Part shown: piece after piece, positions 1 through 10,968 of the stretch | Layout of the letters: each line of letters opens with the position of its first letter | Numbering within the stretch: position 1 is the first letter of the stretch | Assembly (NCBI GenBank): GCA_964017185.1 | Contig: OZ024876.1 | Coordinates: 36,012,406-36,076,405 of the forward strand | Direction of reading: 5' to 3' | From: Rugalucina vietnamica | Taxonomy: Eukaryota > Mollusca > Bivalvia > Lucinida > Lucinidae | DNA: 64,000 nt | Program-made: the position numbers and the translations under genes | The notes under the pieces: generated by a model | What the model was told of the DNA's origin: nothing | Databases searched by the model: none | Seen by the model: only the letters and a program-made list of their open reading frames with translations

Positions 1-1040
1 TCACAGAAAAACGGAGGGGGTATACCACCAAAAACCTTATTACGTCAGCAACCAAAAAAATACAGAAGGCTTAAATTGGTATCAAATAATTGCTATGGTA
101 ATGTTCTATAAGCATAAGATAAGAATTATGAAAAATTAGACTTTCTAAGTGTTTGAATATTGATGAAAACTTAAAATATTAGATAAAAAATCACAGAAAA
201 ATATAGGGGGTATATCAATAAAACTGCTGATATCTCAGTTACCAAAGGCTCTACAGAGCTGAAATTGCTATAAAATGATTGCTATGACAATATTCTATAA
301 CCATGCAACAAGTATATAAACTAGCTGACTTTCTTGTTTCTCAAATATTTAAAAGAACTTAAGATATAAGAGAAAAATCACTTGCAAACGAAGGGGGTAT
401 ACCAATAAAACTGCTACTATCTCAATGACAAACAGCTCTAGAAAGCTGAAATTGGTATCAAATAATTGCTAAGATAATGTTCTAAAACCACGTGGTAAGA
501 CACACAAACAACCTGACTTACTTTTTTTCGAATATTGATAAAAACTATAAATATTAGAGAAAAATCACAGAAAAAAAGTGGAGGGGTTTTACCCCCAAAA
601 CATCTTTATAACTCGGCAACCAAACGTTATAGAGAGCCGAAATTGGTATCAAATAATTGCTATGGTATTGCTCTATAATCATAGGATAAGATTTATGAAA
701 AACTAGGCTTTCTTAGTGTTGAATATTGATGAGAACTTAAAATATTAGATAAAAAAATAGAGGGGGTATATCAACAGAAACGTTTATATCTCAGCAGCCA
801 AAAGTCATAGAGAGCTAAAATTGGTATCAAATGATTGATATGGCAATAATTGATAGCCATGTTATATAATAAGACATATGAACAAGCTGATTATCTTGTT
901 CCAAAAATTGAAGAAAACTTAAGATATAAGAGAAAAACACAGACAAATGAAGGGGGTATACTAGAATAAACTCGAAGATTTTAATCATAAAGTTACCACC
1001 TAGAAAGGTCCCCCCGATTTTATCTAATTCTATACATGCC
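1..1040. repeat. ~187 bp satellite, trimeric higher-order array
   Basis: Six tandem units are marked by a recurring G-rich box (aggggGtata type) near 15, 205, 392, 582, 761 and 950, giving spacings of 179-190 bp. Each unit then carries a CAGCAACCAAA-like box and an AATTGGTATCAAATAATTGCTATG-like stretch. Units 1 and 4 share one type of 3' half, units 2 and 5 another, and unit 3 resembles the start of unit 6. The true period is therefore a trimer of about 560 bp. The array is cut by the left window edge and decays after about 1000. It contains no gene. Confidence 0.85.
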
Positions 1041-1111
1041 AAAATTGTCAAAAAGTGCGGGGGGATCTGTTCAGGTCAGGTGGTACCGACATCTTAAATA
1101 GCTCATGGACC

Positions 1112-3249
1112 AAGAACCGGTGGGTCGATTTCCACGAAACTTGGTATGTAGCATCCGGGACTTCAGCCCATCATAGTTTGATCAAATGATGACCCTTGGA
1201 TGACCTTGACCTATTTTACGGCAAGGTCAAATTTGGAAACATAGGCTTTTACATGGGAAAAAAAGGAAAACTATGGATTTTTTGAAAACTATTGCAGCCT
1301 GAGGCCTGAAAAGTGGTAGATGCAAACAACTAATGGAGTAGATGAAGGTATATGATTAATATAGGTCAAGGTCATCTCTTGACCTTGGCCAGTCTGTTGT
1401 CCATACACACTTTTCAAAGATCTTCTTCTCTGAAACTGCTAAGCCAATCGAAGTGAAATTTTATGTGGAGCATCCATGGGTAGGGTAGACGAAAGTTTGA
1501 TCGAGAAATTCAGGTCACATGACCAAGATGGCCGCCATGCCCATATATGGTAAAAACCACTCAAAAATCTTCTTCTCCAGAAGCGGTAGGCCGATTTCCA
1601 CGAAACTTGGTATGTAGCATCAAGGACCTCAGCCCATCATAGTTTGATAAAATGATGACCCTTGGATGACCTTGATCTATTTTACGGCAAGGTCAAATTT
1701 GGAAAAATAGGCTTTTACATAGGAAAAAGTGAAAACTAAGGAATTTTTTGAAAACTGTTGCAGCCTGAGGCCTGAAAAAGGGTAGATGCAAACAAATAAT
1801 GGAGTAGATGAATGTATGTGATTAATATAGGTCAAGGTCATCTCTTGAGCTTGGCCAGTCTGTTGTCCATACACATTTTTCAAAGATCTTCTTCTCTGAG
1901 ACTGCGCAGCCAATCAAATGGAAATTTTATGTGGAGCATCAATGGGTAGGGGAGACGAAAGTTTGATCACGAAATCCAGGTCACATGACCAAGATGGCCG
2001 CCACGCCCATATATGGTATAAAACACTCAAAAATCTTCTTCTCCAGAACCGGCTGGCCGATTTCCACGAAACTTGGTATGTAGCATCAAGGACTTCAGGT
2101 GTGAGTATTCAAGGTCAAGGTCATTTCATTATGACTTAATACTCCAAGATCAGGCTTCAGGTGAGCGTTCTCAGGACCAATGGTCCTCTGGTTTGAAAAG
2201 TATTGCAGCCTGAGGCCTGAAAAGTGGTAGATGCAAACAACTAATGGAGTAGATGAAGGTATGTGGTTAATTTAGGTCAAGGTCATCTCTTGACCTTGGC
2301 CAGTCTGTCGTCCATACACCATACACACTTTTCAAAGATCTTCTTCTCTGAAACTGCTTGGCCAATCAAAGTGAAATCTTATGTGGAGCATCCGTGGGTA
2401 GGGGAGACGAAATTTTGATCGCGAAATCCAGACCACATGACCAAGATGGCTGCCACGCCCATATAAGCTATTGCAGCCTGAGGCCTGAAAGTGGTAGATG
2501 CAAACAACTAATGGAGTAGATGAAGGTATGTGATTAATTTAGGTCAAGGTCATCTCTTGACCTTGGCCAGTCTGTCGTCCATACACACTTTTCAAAGATC
2601 TTCTTCTCTGAAACTGCTTGGCCAATCAAAGTGAAATTTTATGTGGAGCATCCATGGGTAGGGGGAACGAAAGTTTGTTTGCGAAATTCGGGTCACATGA
2701 CCAAGATGGCCGCCATGCCCAACTATGGTAAAAACACTCAAAAATCGTCTTTTCCCGGGACCGGCTGGCCAATTTTCGTGAAACTTGGTGTGTCGCATTT
2801 GGGACTCCAGCCCATCATAAGTTGTTGAAATGATGACCCTTGGATGACCTTGACCTATTTTACGGCAAGGTCAATTTTGGAAACATAGGCTTTTACATGG
2901 AAAAAGGCGAAAACAATGGATATTTTGGAAACTCTTGCAGCCTGAGACCTGAAAGTTGCTAGATGCAGACAACTAATGGAGTCTATGAAGGTAAGTAATT
3001 AATGAAGGCCAAGGTCCTTTCTTGACCTTGACCCAAGGTCATTTAAATATCAAAATTAAAATTAAAGTTTTCTCAGAAATCACTGGGTTTGGAAACTATT
3101 GCAGCCTGAGACCTGAAACTTTGCAGATGCAGACAACTTATTAAGTCGATAAAGGTGTGTGAGTATTCAAGGTCAAGGTCATTTAATGATGACTTAATAC
3201 TCCAAGATCAGGCTTCAGGTGAGCGTTCTCAGGACCAATGGTCCTCTGG
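1112..3249 (+). mobile_element. A/B-family element, two tandem partial copies
   Basis: This is non-coding repeat sequence of the family found at 4543, 7283, 8936, 15657, 18001, 31900 and 35490. The body repeats about every 500 bp: a TTCTTCTCTGAAAC box, GTCACATGACCAAGATGG, CCAGAACCGG, then AAGGTCAAGGTCA and its complement. A typical B terminus (CAGGTGAGCG, then AGGACCAATGGTCCT, then CTGG) occurs inside at about 2160-2200 and again at the end (3210-3249), so two truncated copies lie head to tail. No A terminus is seen on the left. Small ORFs across it are chance. Confidence 0.75.
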
Positions 3250-3567
3250 TCTAAATTTTATCGTAAACACTATGAATTGATTTCCAAATATAATGTTGGG
3301 TTAAAGACGCTTTTAAGTGAGGGCCTTTCGGAACCAGAATTTTATGGTGACATGGTTTACAAATTTAAGAAACTTATAGAAAGTAGTGATTTTTCTTTTC
3401 AGTTTAGAAAAACCATAACACGTTACAAACGTATAGGTTATAACTTGAATGTTATGCGACAGTCTGCATGCTTAGTTTTTAACCCAATCACGGTTGATAA
3501 CTATGCTGCCTTCTTTAATTGCACGCCGGTGGGTCAGGCGTCAGACTCTATGATGGCCCCGACTTAA
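3250..3567 (+). pseudogene. C-terminus of a Penelope-like reverse transcriptase
   Basis: The reading frame gives a KFYRKHYELISKYNVGLKTL block, then SEPEFYGDMVYKFKK, RYKRIGYNLNVMRQSACLV and NPITVDNYAAFFNC, ending ...APT. I recall this as the conserved tail, after the YLDD catalytic region, of a reverse-transcriptase family common in molluscs and cnidarians and close to Penelope-like elements. The catalytic domain is absent, so this is a 5'-truncated piece. The ATG at 3238 belongs to the preceding repeat terminus and is not a real start. Family placement is from memory. Confidence 0.6.
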
Positions 3568-4195
3568 AGCTATTCATTTTAGTTGGTTGGGGCCGGAGCT
3601 TCTTGTCTGTTGCTCGGCCCACCGGGGTCCAACTGATGTTTTTCTTTTGTTCCGGAGTTAGTAAGTTATTCGGCGCCCAGGGATCTCCATCGTCGGGCAG
3701 CTTACTGAATCTGTGAGTCCTGGTTTTTGATTCATCAGGCTGTTTATCATGATTTATTTGTTTGTTCTTGATGATTCATTGACTAGCTAGAGATTCACCA
3801 CGAGGACCGAAGAACTAACTAAATGTTATGAACCACTGCAGAAGCTGAGGGTGAGGTTATGGTCATGTAAAATCGATTTAAACCCGCCAGTAACTTTGTG
3901 TTACTGATCGTTCCAAGTAGATACTTCTGTGGTGGTTCTTTTTGTTTTATGTTTTGGTGTTTAAAATATTTGTGTGCTGTTGGCGCCTTATGTATGTTTT
4001 CATATTTTTAGTTAAGCTAAAGTAACTGAGTGGCCACCTATTGGGAAAATAGCTGCTCATTCGGCTTACGAAATGTTTTCATGGTATAAGTACCTGATTG
4101 TTAGTTTAGTTTTTCCCACCTCGGTTTTTGGAGTGGGAATCTTTTTCTGATTGCGCCTTTTCCTGATCTTTGCCTGCCTACTTGTACCTTTTTCC
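3250..4195 (+). mobile_element. Penelope-like retroelement, 5'-truncated (copy P1)
   Basis: This insertion holds the last ~105 codons of a reverse-transcriptase ORF followed by about 620 bp of 3' untranslated sequence. The final ~400 bp recur elsewhere in the window, always ending at the same place (sense CTTGTACCTTTT): 17892-17998, 20668-20960, 34371-34745, 40420-40519, 54958-55300 and 56589-56846. Copies of different length sharing one 3' end are typical of target-primed retroelements. It abuts the B terminus of the preceding A/B element at 3249. Confidence 0.65.
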
Positions 4196-4542
4196 ACTCC
4201 GTAGAAAGTCCTTGATCTCTAAGTCAACATTAATGTGTTAATCTGCTGTGGATATTTTACTTCAACTGCAGACTCCCATTGAGATGGAGGCATCGATATA
4301 GCAGAAAGCACATTCTCTGGTTTGTGTCTGGCCTGATCGTAAACCCTGAAGACCAGTTTTGTCGCACCATGGATCACTTATGGTGTGCCAAAGGTGTCAA
4401 AGCACAGCTACTGGTGCATTGCTTTAAGTACAACATTATGAAAACACGCCCATGCAGTGGCGGATTTAGAGTGGGTTCAGGTGGTTCGCTTGAACCCCCC
4501 TCTGGGACCAAATTATTTCAATTTCATGGAGAAATTTATGAA

Positions 4543-5606
4543 CAAGTAGCCCAAGGGCAACGATCGCTCACCTGAGAGTCAACATGTACAGTCACTGGAC
4601 AAAGTGTTGTTTTTTCCATATATGGGTATGACGGTCATCTTGGTCAAGTTTCAGGCCTATGGCTGCAATGGTTTCCATAGGATCATTGGTCCTGTAAATG
4701 CTTACCCGAGACCTAGTTGTCACCTTTTCCCATGTTTCCATGTTTGCCTATGTTTCCAAAATCGACCTTTACCTACATTAATCACATACCTTCATCTACT
4801 CTATCAGTTGTTTGCATCTATCACTTTTCAGTTCTCAGGCTGCAATAGTTTTCAATAAATAACATTTTAAAAGCTCCTGGGCTCCTGGGGTCCATTTTTT
4901 TTTTTCAGAATTATTAAATTTCAGTCCTACTGCCCATTTCCTGCAATACTTTCACTTAAAATGACATTTTAAAAGTTTTTCCTATTCAAATGCATTGACG
5001 ACCTATGTTGACCTTGCCATAAAATAGGTCAAGGTCACCACAGGGTCATGTTTTATATATACATTGTAGTACTTGAGTCATCCATACTTCATGCAAAGTT
5101 TCGTTGAAATCGGTTGACCAGTTCTGGAGAAGAAGATATTTTAATGGTTTTTACCATATATGGGCATGGCGGCCATCTTGGTCATGTGACCTGGATTATT
5201 TATATACACATCGGTTCCCACTTCCTATAGATGCTGCATTTAAATTTTGGCTTTGATTGGCCAAGTGGTTTCAGAGAAAAAAATCTTTGAAAAGTGTGTA
5301 TGGACGACAGACCGGCCAAGGTCAAGAGATGACCTTGACCTAAATTAATCATATACCTTCATCTAATCCATTAGTTGTTTGCATCTACCACTTTTCAGAT
5401 CTCAGGCTGCAATAGTTTTCAAAAAATAGCTAATTTCCACTTTTCCCATTATAATTCTATGGAAACTTAAAGTTACCATAGCAACCAGAGTTCTTATCCG
5501 ACTGGAATAAAAAACCCAAATTATGTAGAGGCTACTGTCAGGAACATGTATACAAAGTACAGGATTCATCCACTTAACAGTTTTTGAGAAGAAGATTTTT
5601 GATTTT

Positions 5607-5651
<45 letters not shown>

Positions 5652-6372
5652 CAAAATTTTGCCCTTTATGGGGCCCCAGCAACCAATCGAAATAAAGGAT
5701 TAGGACAAAACTCGCAAGAAACGTCAAACACCACTCAATAAATATTTCTGCAAAAACAAAATTCAAGTGTCTGCAATTTTAGCGAAAAAAATAGCCGATT
5801 TCCACTTTTCCCTTTTATAAGTCTATGGAAACTTTAAGTTGCCATAGCAACCAGAGTTCTTATCCGCCTGGAATAAAAAACACAAATTATGTAGAGGCCA
5901 CTGTCAGGAACATGTATACAAAGTATAGGCTACATCCCCTTGACAGTTTCTGAGAAGAAGATTTTTGAATGTTTTTCGAAATTTTGCCCTGTATGGGGCC
6001 CCTGCAAACAATCAAAATAAAGGATTAGGACACAAAAGTCACATGAAACGTAGAGGACTACTCAATAAACATTTCTGCAAAAACAAAATTCAAATATCTC
6101 AAACAAGACAGCAAAAATAGGCAATTTTCACTTTTCTCCATTATAAGTCTATGGGAAGCATAAGTTGCCATAGCAACCAGAGTTCTTATCCAATCGAAAT
6201 AAAAAACACAAATATTCGTTTCCCCCACCTGTAGATGCTATATGTGAAATATGAAAAGATTCGGCCTGGCAGCTTCAGAGAAGAAGTCGTTTGAAAATGT
6301 TGACGCACGGACGCCGGCTCGACTACTATAAGTTTATCAGCTCACCTAGTGAGCCTTCGGCTCAGGTGAGCT
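4543..6372 (-). mobile_element. A/B-family element inside element E
   Basis: Read on the minus strand it begins with the A terminus (hairpin AGCTCACCTGAGCC...GGCTCAC..GGTGAGC at 6336-6372) and ends in a diverged B terminus near 4543 with a GCCCTTGGGC palindrome. The right-hand third holds three copies of a variant module with GTTGCCATAGCAACCAGAG, TTATCCG and TGCCCTWTATGGGGCCC. A 42 bp poly-T run interrupts one module. Comparison with the other E copy near 6830 shows insertion in a T run with no obvious target duplication beyond T or TT. Confidence 0.7.
5610..5651. repeat. poly(T) run
   Basis: About 42 consecutive T residues follow two GATTTTT repeats. The run probably grew by slippage from the TTTTTGATTTTTGA sequence normally present at this point of the module (compare 5958-5985). 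The exact length is uncertain in any assembly. Confidence 0.9.
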
Positions 6373-6483
6373 AAAAATTAGGTAAAATGTTAAAAACGAA
6401 CCCCCGCTTGATAGATTTGAACCCCCCTTCCTGAAATCCTGGATCCGCCCCTGCCATGCAATATACAGAAATTTTTGATATTT

Positions 6484-6589
6484 TTCTTATTTTTGCTCAA
6501 AACATAGATTGTGGGTACTCGTTAGAACCGCCTCGACGAGGCGGTTCTAATGTGTACCCACAATCTATGTTTTGGAGCAAAAATAAGAA
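6484..6589. repeat. C-element palindrome, copy 1
   Basis: A near-perfect 106 bp inverted repeat: TTCTTATTTTTGCTC, AAAACATAGATTGTGGGTAC, GTTAGAACCGCCTCG, then the same in reverse. The centre is CCTCGACGAGG. The stem would be about 52 bp with almost no loop. Four further copies occur at 7178, 17324, 54350 and 55814. Confidence 0.85.
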
Positions 6590-6770
6590 ACATAGCTAAC
6601 CCCTGTAAACCTCAATTTTACAATGTAAAAGTGGGGTATGAGGGGGTATACATTTCACAGGCATGTTTTCCTGATAAATATAAGTAAATTATTCCTGAAA
6701 ATACAACTAGTTTACTTCTAAGTGTCCCAAAGACAGAACAACAGAAAACTAACTACGGTTTGGACCCATG

Positions 6771-6892
6771 TATCGGGATCCAGGATTTCTGGAAGTGGGT
6801 TCAAATTCATAGGGGTTCGTTTTCAACATGTTACCTGATTTTTTCATTAATGAAATATTTTGGCCAAGAGGGGGGTTCAAGCGAAAAAGCTA
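6771..6892 (-). repeat. E-element fragment
   Basis: About 120 bp matching the ends of the 4458-6453 element in the opposite orientation: GGATCCAGGATTTCTGGAAG, GGGGTTCGTTTTCAACATG, ACCTGATTTTTTCATTAATG and GAGGGGGGTTCAAGCG. It crosses the point where the other copy carries an A/B element, so it serves as an empty site. Confidence 0.6.
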
Positions 6893-7061
6893 CTGAAGGT
6901 GCTAATGGGGTCCTTTATTTTCAGGGATTTATAGAGTAAGCAAAAGCTTGGGGTTGCAAGGTGCAGGGAGATGAGGAATTACATTTAAGGGAGCTGGGGA
7001 GAACGCCTTTTTTCTTTCAGGGAGTAGTGAGCTAAGAACATTCTGTTGGGCCTTGCTAATG

Positions 7062-8680
7062 AATGGGATGAAACATCATTACGAAAACTTGCCCGTGTAG
7101 TTGTAATTACTGAATAATTCATTAGAAAAAATCGATATTTTCAATATTAATTCATTTGAAAAATTTCGATTTTTTTTTTCAATATTTTTGCTCAAAACAT
7201 TGATTGTGGGTACACGTTAGAACAGCATTGTTGAGGGGGTTCTAACGATTACCCGCAATCTGTGTTTAGGATCAAAATAAGACAAGAGGACCAATGGTCC
7301 TGTAAACGCTCACCTGAGAACTGGGATATATAAAATAGGTCAAGGTCATCCCAAGGTCATGATTTATATAAACTTTGTAGAGCTCCTTTCCCTGATGCTT
7401 CATGCCAAGTTTCAAAATCATAGGCCTTCTGGTTCTGGAGAAGATTTTAAAGGTTTTTTGCTATTTATAGCCATGGCGGCTATCTTGGTCATGTGACCTT
7501 GACCATTTATATAAACTTTCATTCTCCCTTCCTAAGAATACTCAACAAGACGTTTGGCTTTGATTGGCCAAACGGTTTCAGAGAAAAAGATCTTTGAATA
7601 TCATGGTAATATATACATGTATATTGCCCCCTGGATGGGGGCAGACCTGCCCCTGGGGTCCTTTTTTCAGAATCATAAATATTCAGTCCATTTACCCATT
7701 TCCATAAAAATTTTCCTGTCAAATGACATTTAGACAATTTTCCCCATTCAAATGCATGAGCAACCTATGTTGACCTTGCCGTAAAATTGGCCAAGGTCAT
7801 CCCAGAGTCATGATTTATATAAATCTTTGTAGAGCTCCTCCCCCTGATGCTTCATGCCAGGTTTCAAAATCATAGGCCTTTTGGTTCTGGGGAAGAAATT
7901 TTTAAAGGTTTTTGCTATTTATAGCCATGGCGGCCATCTTGGTCATGTGACCTTGACTATTTATATCAGCTTTCATTCCCTCATCCTAAGGATACTACAT
8001 ATAAAATTTGGCTTTGATTGGTTGAGCGGTTACTGAGAAAATTAAGTTTAACATTTAATTTGTAAATGATCTTTGGCCAAGGTCAAGAAATGACCTTGAC
8101 CTTTAATACTCACATCACTTCATTAGCTCAACATGTTGTCTGTATCTACCAACTTTCAGGTCACAGGCTACAAAACTTCCTGAAAAAGTCAATGTTTTCA
8201 CTTTTTTTCCATTGAAAAGCCTATGTAACCAAAATTGACCTTGCCGTAAAATAGGTCAAGGTCAACCCAAGGTCATGATTTATATAAACTATGATGGGCC
8301 AAAGTCCTCAATGCTACATACCAAGTTTCGCTGAAATTGGTCCACCGGTTCTAGAGAAGAAGAATTTTTTATGGTTTTTACCATGTATGGGCATGGTGGC
8401 CATCTTGGTCATGTGACCTGGATCATTTATATAAACTTTTGTTCCCCCTTCCTAAGGATGCTCCACATGAAGTTTGGCTTTGATTGGCCTAGTGGTTTCA
8501 GAGAAGAAGATCTTTGAAATTGTGGACGGACGACGGAGCATGGCCATCCTATAAGCTCACCTTGTGAGCCTTCGGCTCAGGTGAGCTAAAAAAATAGGTA
8601 TACCTAGCTGGTAAATCCCACGTTTATTATACAAACGTGAGGTATTATGGGGTGTTCATTTCACGGATATATAATAGAGT
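7062..8680 (+). repeat. C-family element (copy 2), interrupted by an A/B element
   Basis: The left part (7062-7282) starts CATTACGAAAACTTGCCC and contains a degraded copy of the palindrome (7178-7282). The right part (about 8588-8680) resumes at AATAGGTATACC and continues to the GTTTTCCCC end. The break lies exactly in the AAGAAAAATAGG tract that is intact at 55914-55926. The intervening 1.3 kb is an A/B element. Confidence 0.65.
7283..8587 (-). mobile_element. A/B-family element, both termini present
   Basis: On the plus strand it opens with the B terminus (AGAGGACCAATGGTCCTGT, AACGCTCACCTGAG) and closes with the A terminus hairpin at 8549-8587 (GCTCACC.TGTGAGCCTTCGGCTCAGGTGAGC). Between are three body modules, each with TGACCTTG boxes, GCCATCTTGGTCATGTGACC and TTGATTGGCC. 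About 1.3 kb, no coding capacity. It interrupts a C element at the same site as the copy at 15657-17323. Confidence 0.8.
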
Positions 8681-8943
8681 TTTCCCCTAGATCTTCTTGT
8701 TGTTTTGATTTCTTCTAATTGCACAATTTTTGCAGACACTGAAGTTGAATTCAGACATAAGTCTTTCTGCTGTTTTCATTTATTCTTTTAATGCATGTTA
8801 GAAAACTTTAGTTTTAAACACTGATATCTGGATGTAGCTGTACATGTCCTGTCCATTTAATGCATATTTCTAGCAAGGGCCGAAGCCCTTGCATTTTCTA
8901 AAATTATCTTTACTGTCACATTTTTAGCTCACCCAGGGACAGT

Positions 8944-9424
8944 AGATTTACAAATATGTGTTTATAGTGGTCAGTTTCTACGAACTACTTCTATATTGCA
9001 TTTTTGTTCAAGCAAAACATAGCACATATTGGGCTGTTGTTTGATGTCAAGTTTGAATAGATACACCAAAAATTACACCTGAGCCATCTGTATAAAAATG
9101 AACAAAAACTGTTTTCTTCCAGAAGAAGTTTTTTTGCCTCTTTTGTAACAGCCTTTTTATATAAAAGTATTCACTCAATCTATTTGAATTTTATATAAAA
9201 CAACACTGGAACAGTTCATCATTAGAATGGTATATTTCTTTGTAAGTTATGTTCAGTATGTTCAGTTCAGTATTTTGTAAAACACAGGCAGTGTTTGGCA
9301 TATTTTGCATTATTAAATTGCATAGTAAATTATTGAAATACCTGTCAAGCCCAGTCCAAGTGGCAAGACAAGCATACTCTATAAAATAGGGCTAGAGTCC
9401 AATCACTTGTATTATAGATCACTG
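8944..9424. mobile_element. hAT-like non-autonomous element, short copy
   Basis: 481 bp with termini CAGGGACAGTAGATTTACA and ...GATCACTG, flanked by a 7 bp direct repeat GCTCACC (8937-8943 and 9425-9431). A longer, inverted copy of the same family is at 19300-19911. No transposase is encoded. The CAGGG/CAGTG ends resemble hAT elements, but hAT duplications are normally 8 bp. Confidence 0.75.
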
Positions 9425-10662
9425 GCTCACCTCAGGTGAGCTTATAGTATACCCATGCTCCGGCGTCCGTCGTCCGTCCGTCCACAATTTCAAAGATCTC
9501 CTCTGAAACCGCTAGGCCAATCAAAGCCAAACTTCATATGAAGCATCCTTAGGAAGGGGGAACGAAAGTTTGTATAAATGGTCCAGGCCACATGACCAAG
9601 ATGGCCGCCATGGCTATAAATAGCAAAAACCTTTAAAAATCTTCTTCTCCAGAAAAAGAAGGCCTATGATTTTGAAACTTGGCATGAAGCATCAGGCAAT
9701 GGAGCTCTACAAATTTTGTATAAATCATGACCCTGGGATGACCTTGACCTTTTTTACGGCAAGGTCAACTTAGGTCACCCATGCATTTGAATGGGAAAAA
9801 TAGGAAAATTTCATTTAATGGCAGAAAAGTTGCTAGGAATGAGCAAATGGACAGAAAATTTATGTTTATGAAAATCTTTTGGGCCCAGGGGGTTGTCTGC
9901 CCCTGCCCTGGGGCTATATACATTTATATGACTATAATATTCAAACATCTTCTTCTCTGAAACCGCAGCAGGCAATGGAGCTCTACAAAGTATGTATAAA
10001 TCATGACCTTGGGATGACCTTGACCTATTTTACGGCAAGGTCAACTTAGGTCGTTAATGTATTCGAATGGGAAAAAATAGTAAAATGTAATTAAATGGGG
10101 GAAACTTGCTGGGAGTATGCAAATGGACAGAAAATTTATGTTTATAGAAAACAATTTGACCCCAGGAGGTTGTCTGCCCCTGCCCTGGGGCTATATACAT
10201 GTACATGTATGTGACCATAATATTCAAACATCTACTTCTCCGAAACCGCTATGCCAATCAAAGCCAAACTTTATGTGCAGCATTGTTAGGAAGAGGGAAT
10301 GAAATTTTGTATAAAATGTCAAGGTCACATGACCAAGATGGCTGCCATGGCTATAAATAGCAAAAACCTTTAAAAATCTTCTTTTTTTTATCATTTATTT
10401 ATCACATTCTATACAAAGATTTACACAACAACATGTTAATACAAATCACTTATGTACAGATATAAATATTTAGGTTAGATGAATAATGTTAACATTCAAC
10501 GTTTTATGTCTAATCATTTTGTATATAAATCTTTCTACATAATGTTTTTATCAGAAGAAAAATCTGAAAATATTGGTAGAAAAAATGACAATAAATAAAT
10601 GAATAAATAAATAATTACATAAATAAATAAATAAATATCTTGCTGCTGTCTACTTTTAAACT

Positions 10663-10968
10663 TTAGGTTTCATGTCTTGTCAGTGTATCAAGTATATTTC
10701 TCCATTTGGTTTCAAAAGAGGCAAGTTTGTCATTCAGAAAAGCTATCTCTTTTTCTACTTTGATTCGCGTTTTAAGGAAAGATTTAAAGTGTTGTATATT
10801 TGGAATTTGTTTTCTTTGTTTTGCTTGAAAAATGAAGAATTTTCCTAAATAAATTATGAAGTTTTGAACTAAGACTTTGTAAGTGGGATTTGATTGAATA
10901 ATTCCGAAACTCATTGTTTTTTGGTCTAAATTTAAGTCAATATTACAATGATTAAGAAAGTCTGTCAT
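10663..10968 (-). pseudogene. LINE ORF2 C-terminal tail, out of frame with the main ORF
   Basis: 101 codons that continue copy 2's protein after its zinc knuckle: MTDFLNHCN, TMSFGIIQSNPTYKVLV, KTRIKVEKEIAFLNDK, ending RHET. The region is basic and helical, and its function is unknown. Joined without the 16 bp deletion, ORF2 would be about 1255 residues. The termination codon TAA is at 10663-10665. Confidence 0.8.

Larger units (their letters stand above)
4458..6453. mobile_element. E-family TIR element (CAGTGGCGGA...TCCGCCCCTG)
   Basis: The termini are CAGTGGCGGATTTAG on the left and the complement of CAGGGGCGGATCCAGG on the right, flanked by CCATG on both sides. CAG-starting termini resemble hAT elements, but the visible flanking repeat is 5 bp rather than 8. 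The E body is only ~170 bp (4458-4542 and 6373-6453); the rest is an inserted A/B element. A partial second copy in the other orientation lies at 6771-6892. No transposase. Confidence 0.6.
4434..6695 (+). repeat. C-family palindromic element, interrupted by a nested insertion
   Basis: The left 24 bp (4434-4457, ATTATGAAAACACGCCCATG) and the right part (6454-6695) join to give the C consensus seen at 55730-56008 and 54258-54543: ...CGAAAACTTGCCCATGCAAT..., then a ~105 bp palindrome, then GGGTATACCCCTG-type sequence and a TGTTTTCCTGAT end. Everything between is a later insertion (element E, itself carrying an A/B element). The host sequence CCATG appears on both sides of the insertion. Non-coding. 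Confidence 0.7.

Noticed and set aside
3238-3249. ATG at 3238 as the start of the Penelope-like ORF
   Set aside because: These bases are the B terminus of the preceding A/B element; the RT homology begins after them.
9423-10383. CRISPR-like or tandem regulatory array
   Set aside because: The repeated boxes lie in ~500 bp modules of a eukaryotic mobile element; there are no short regular repeats with unique spacers.
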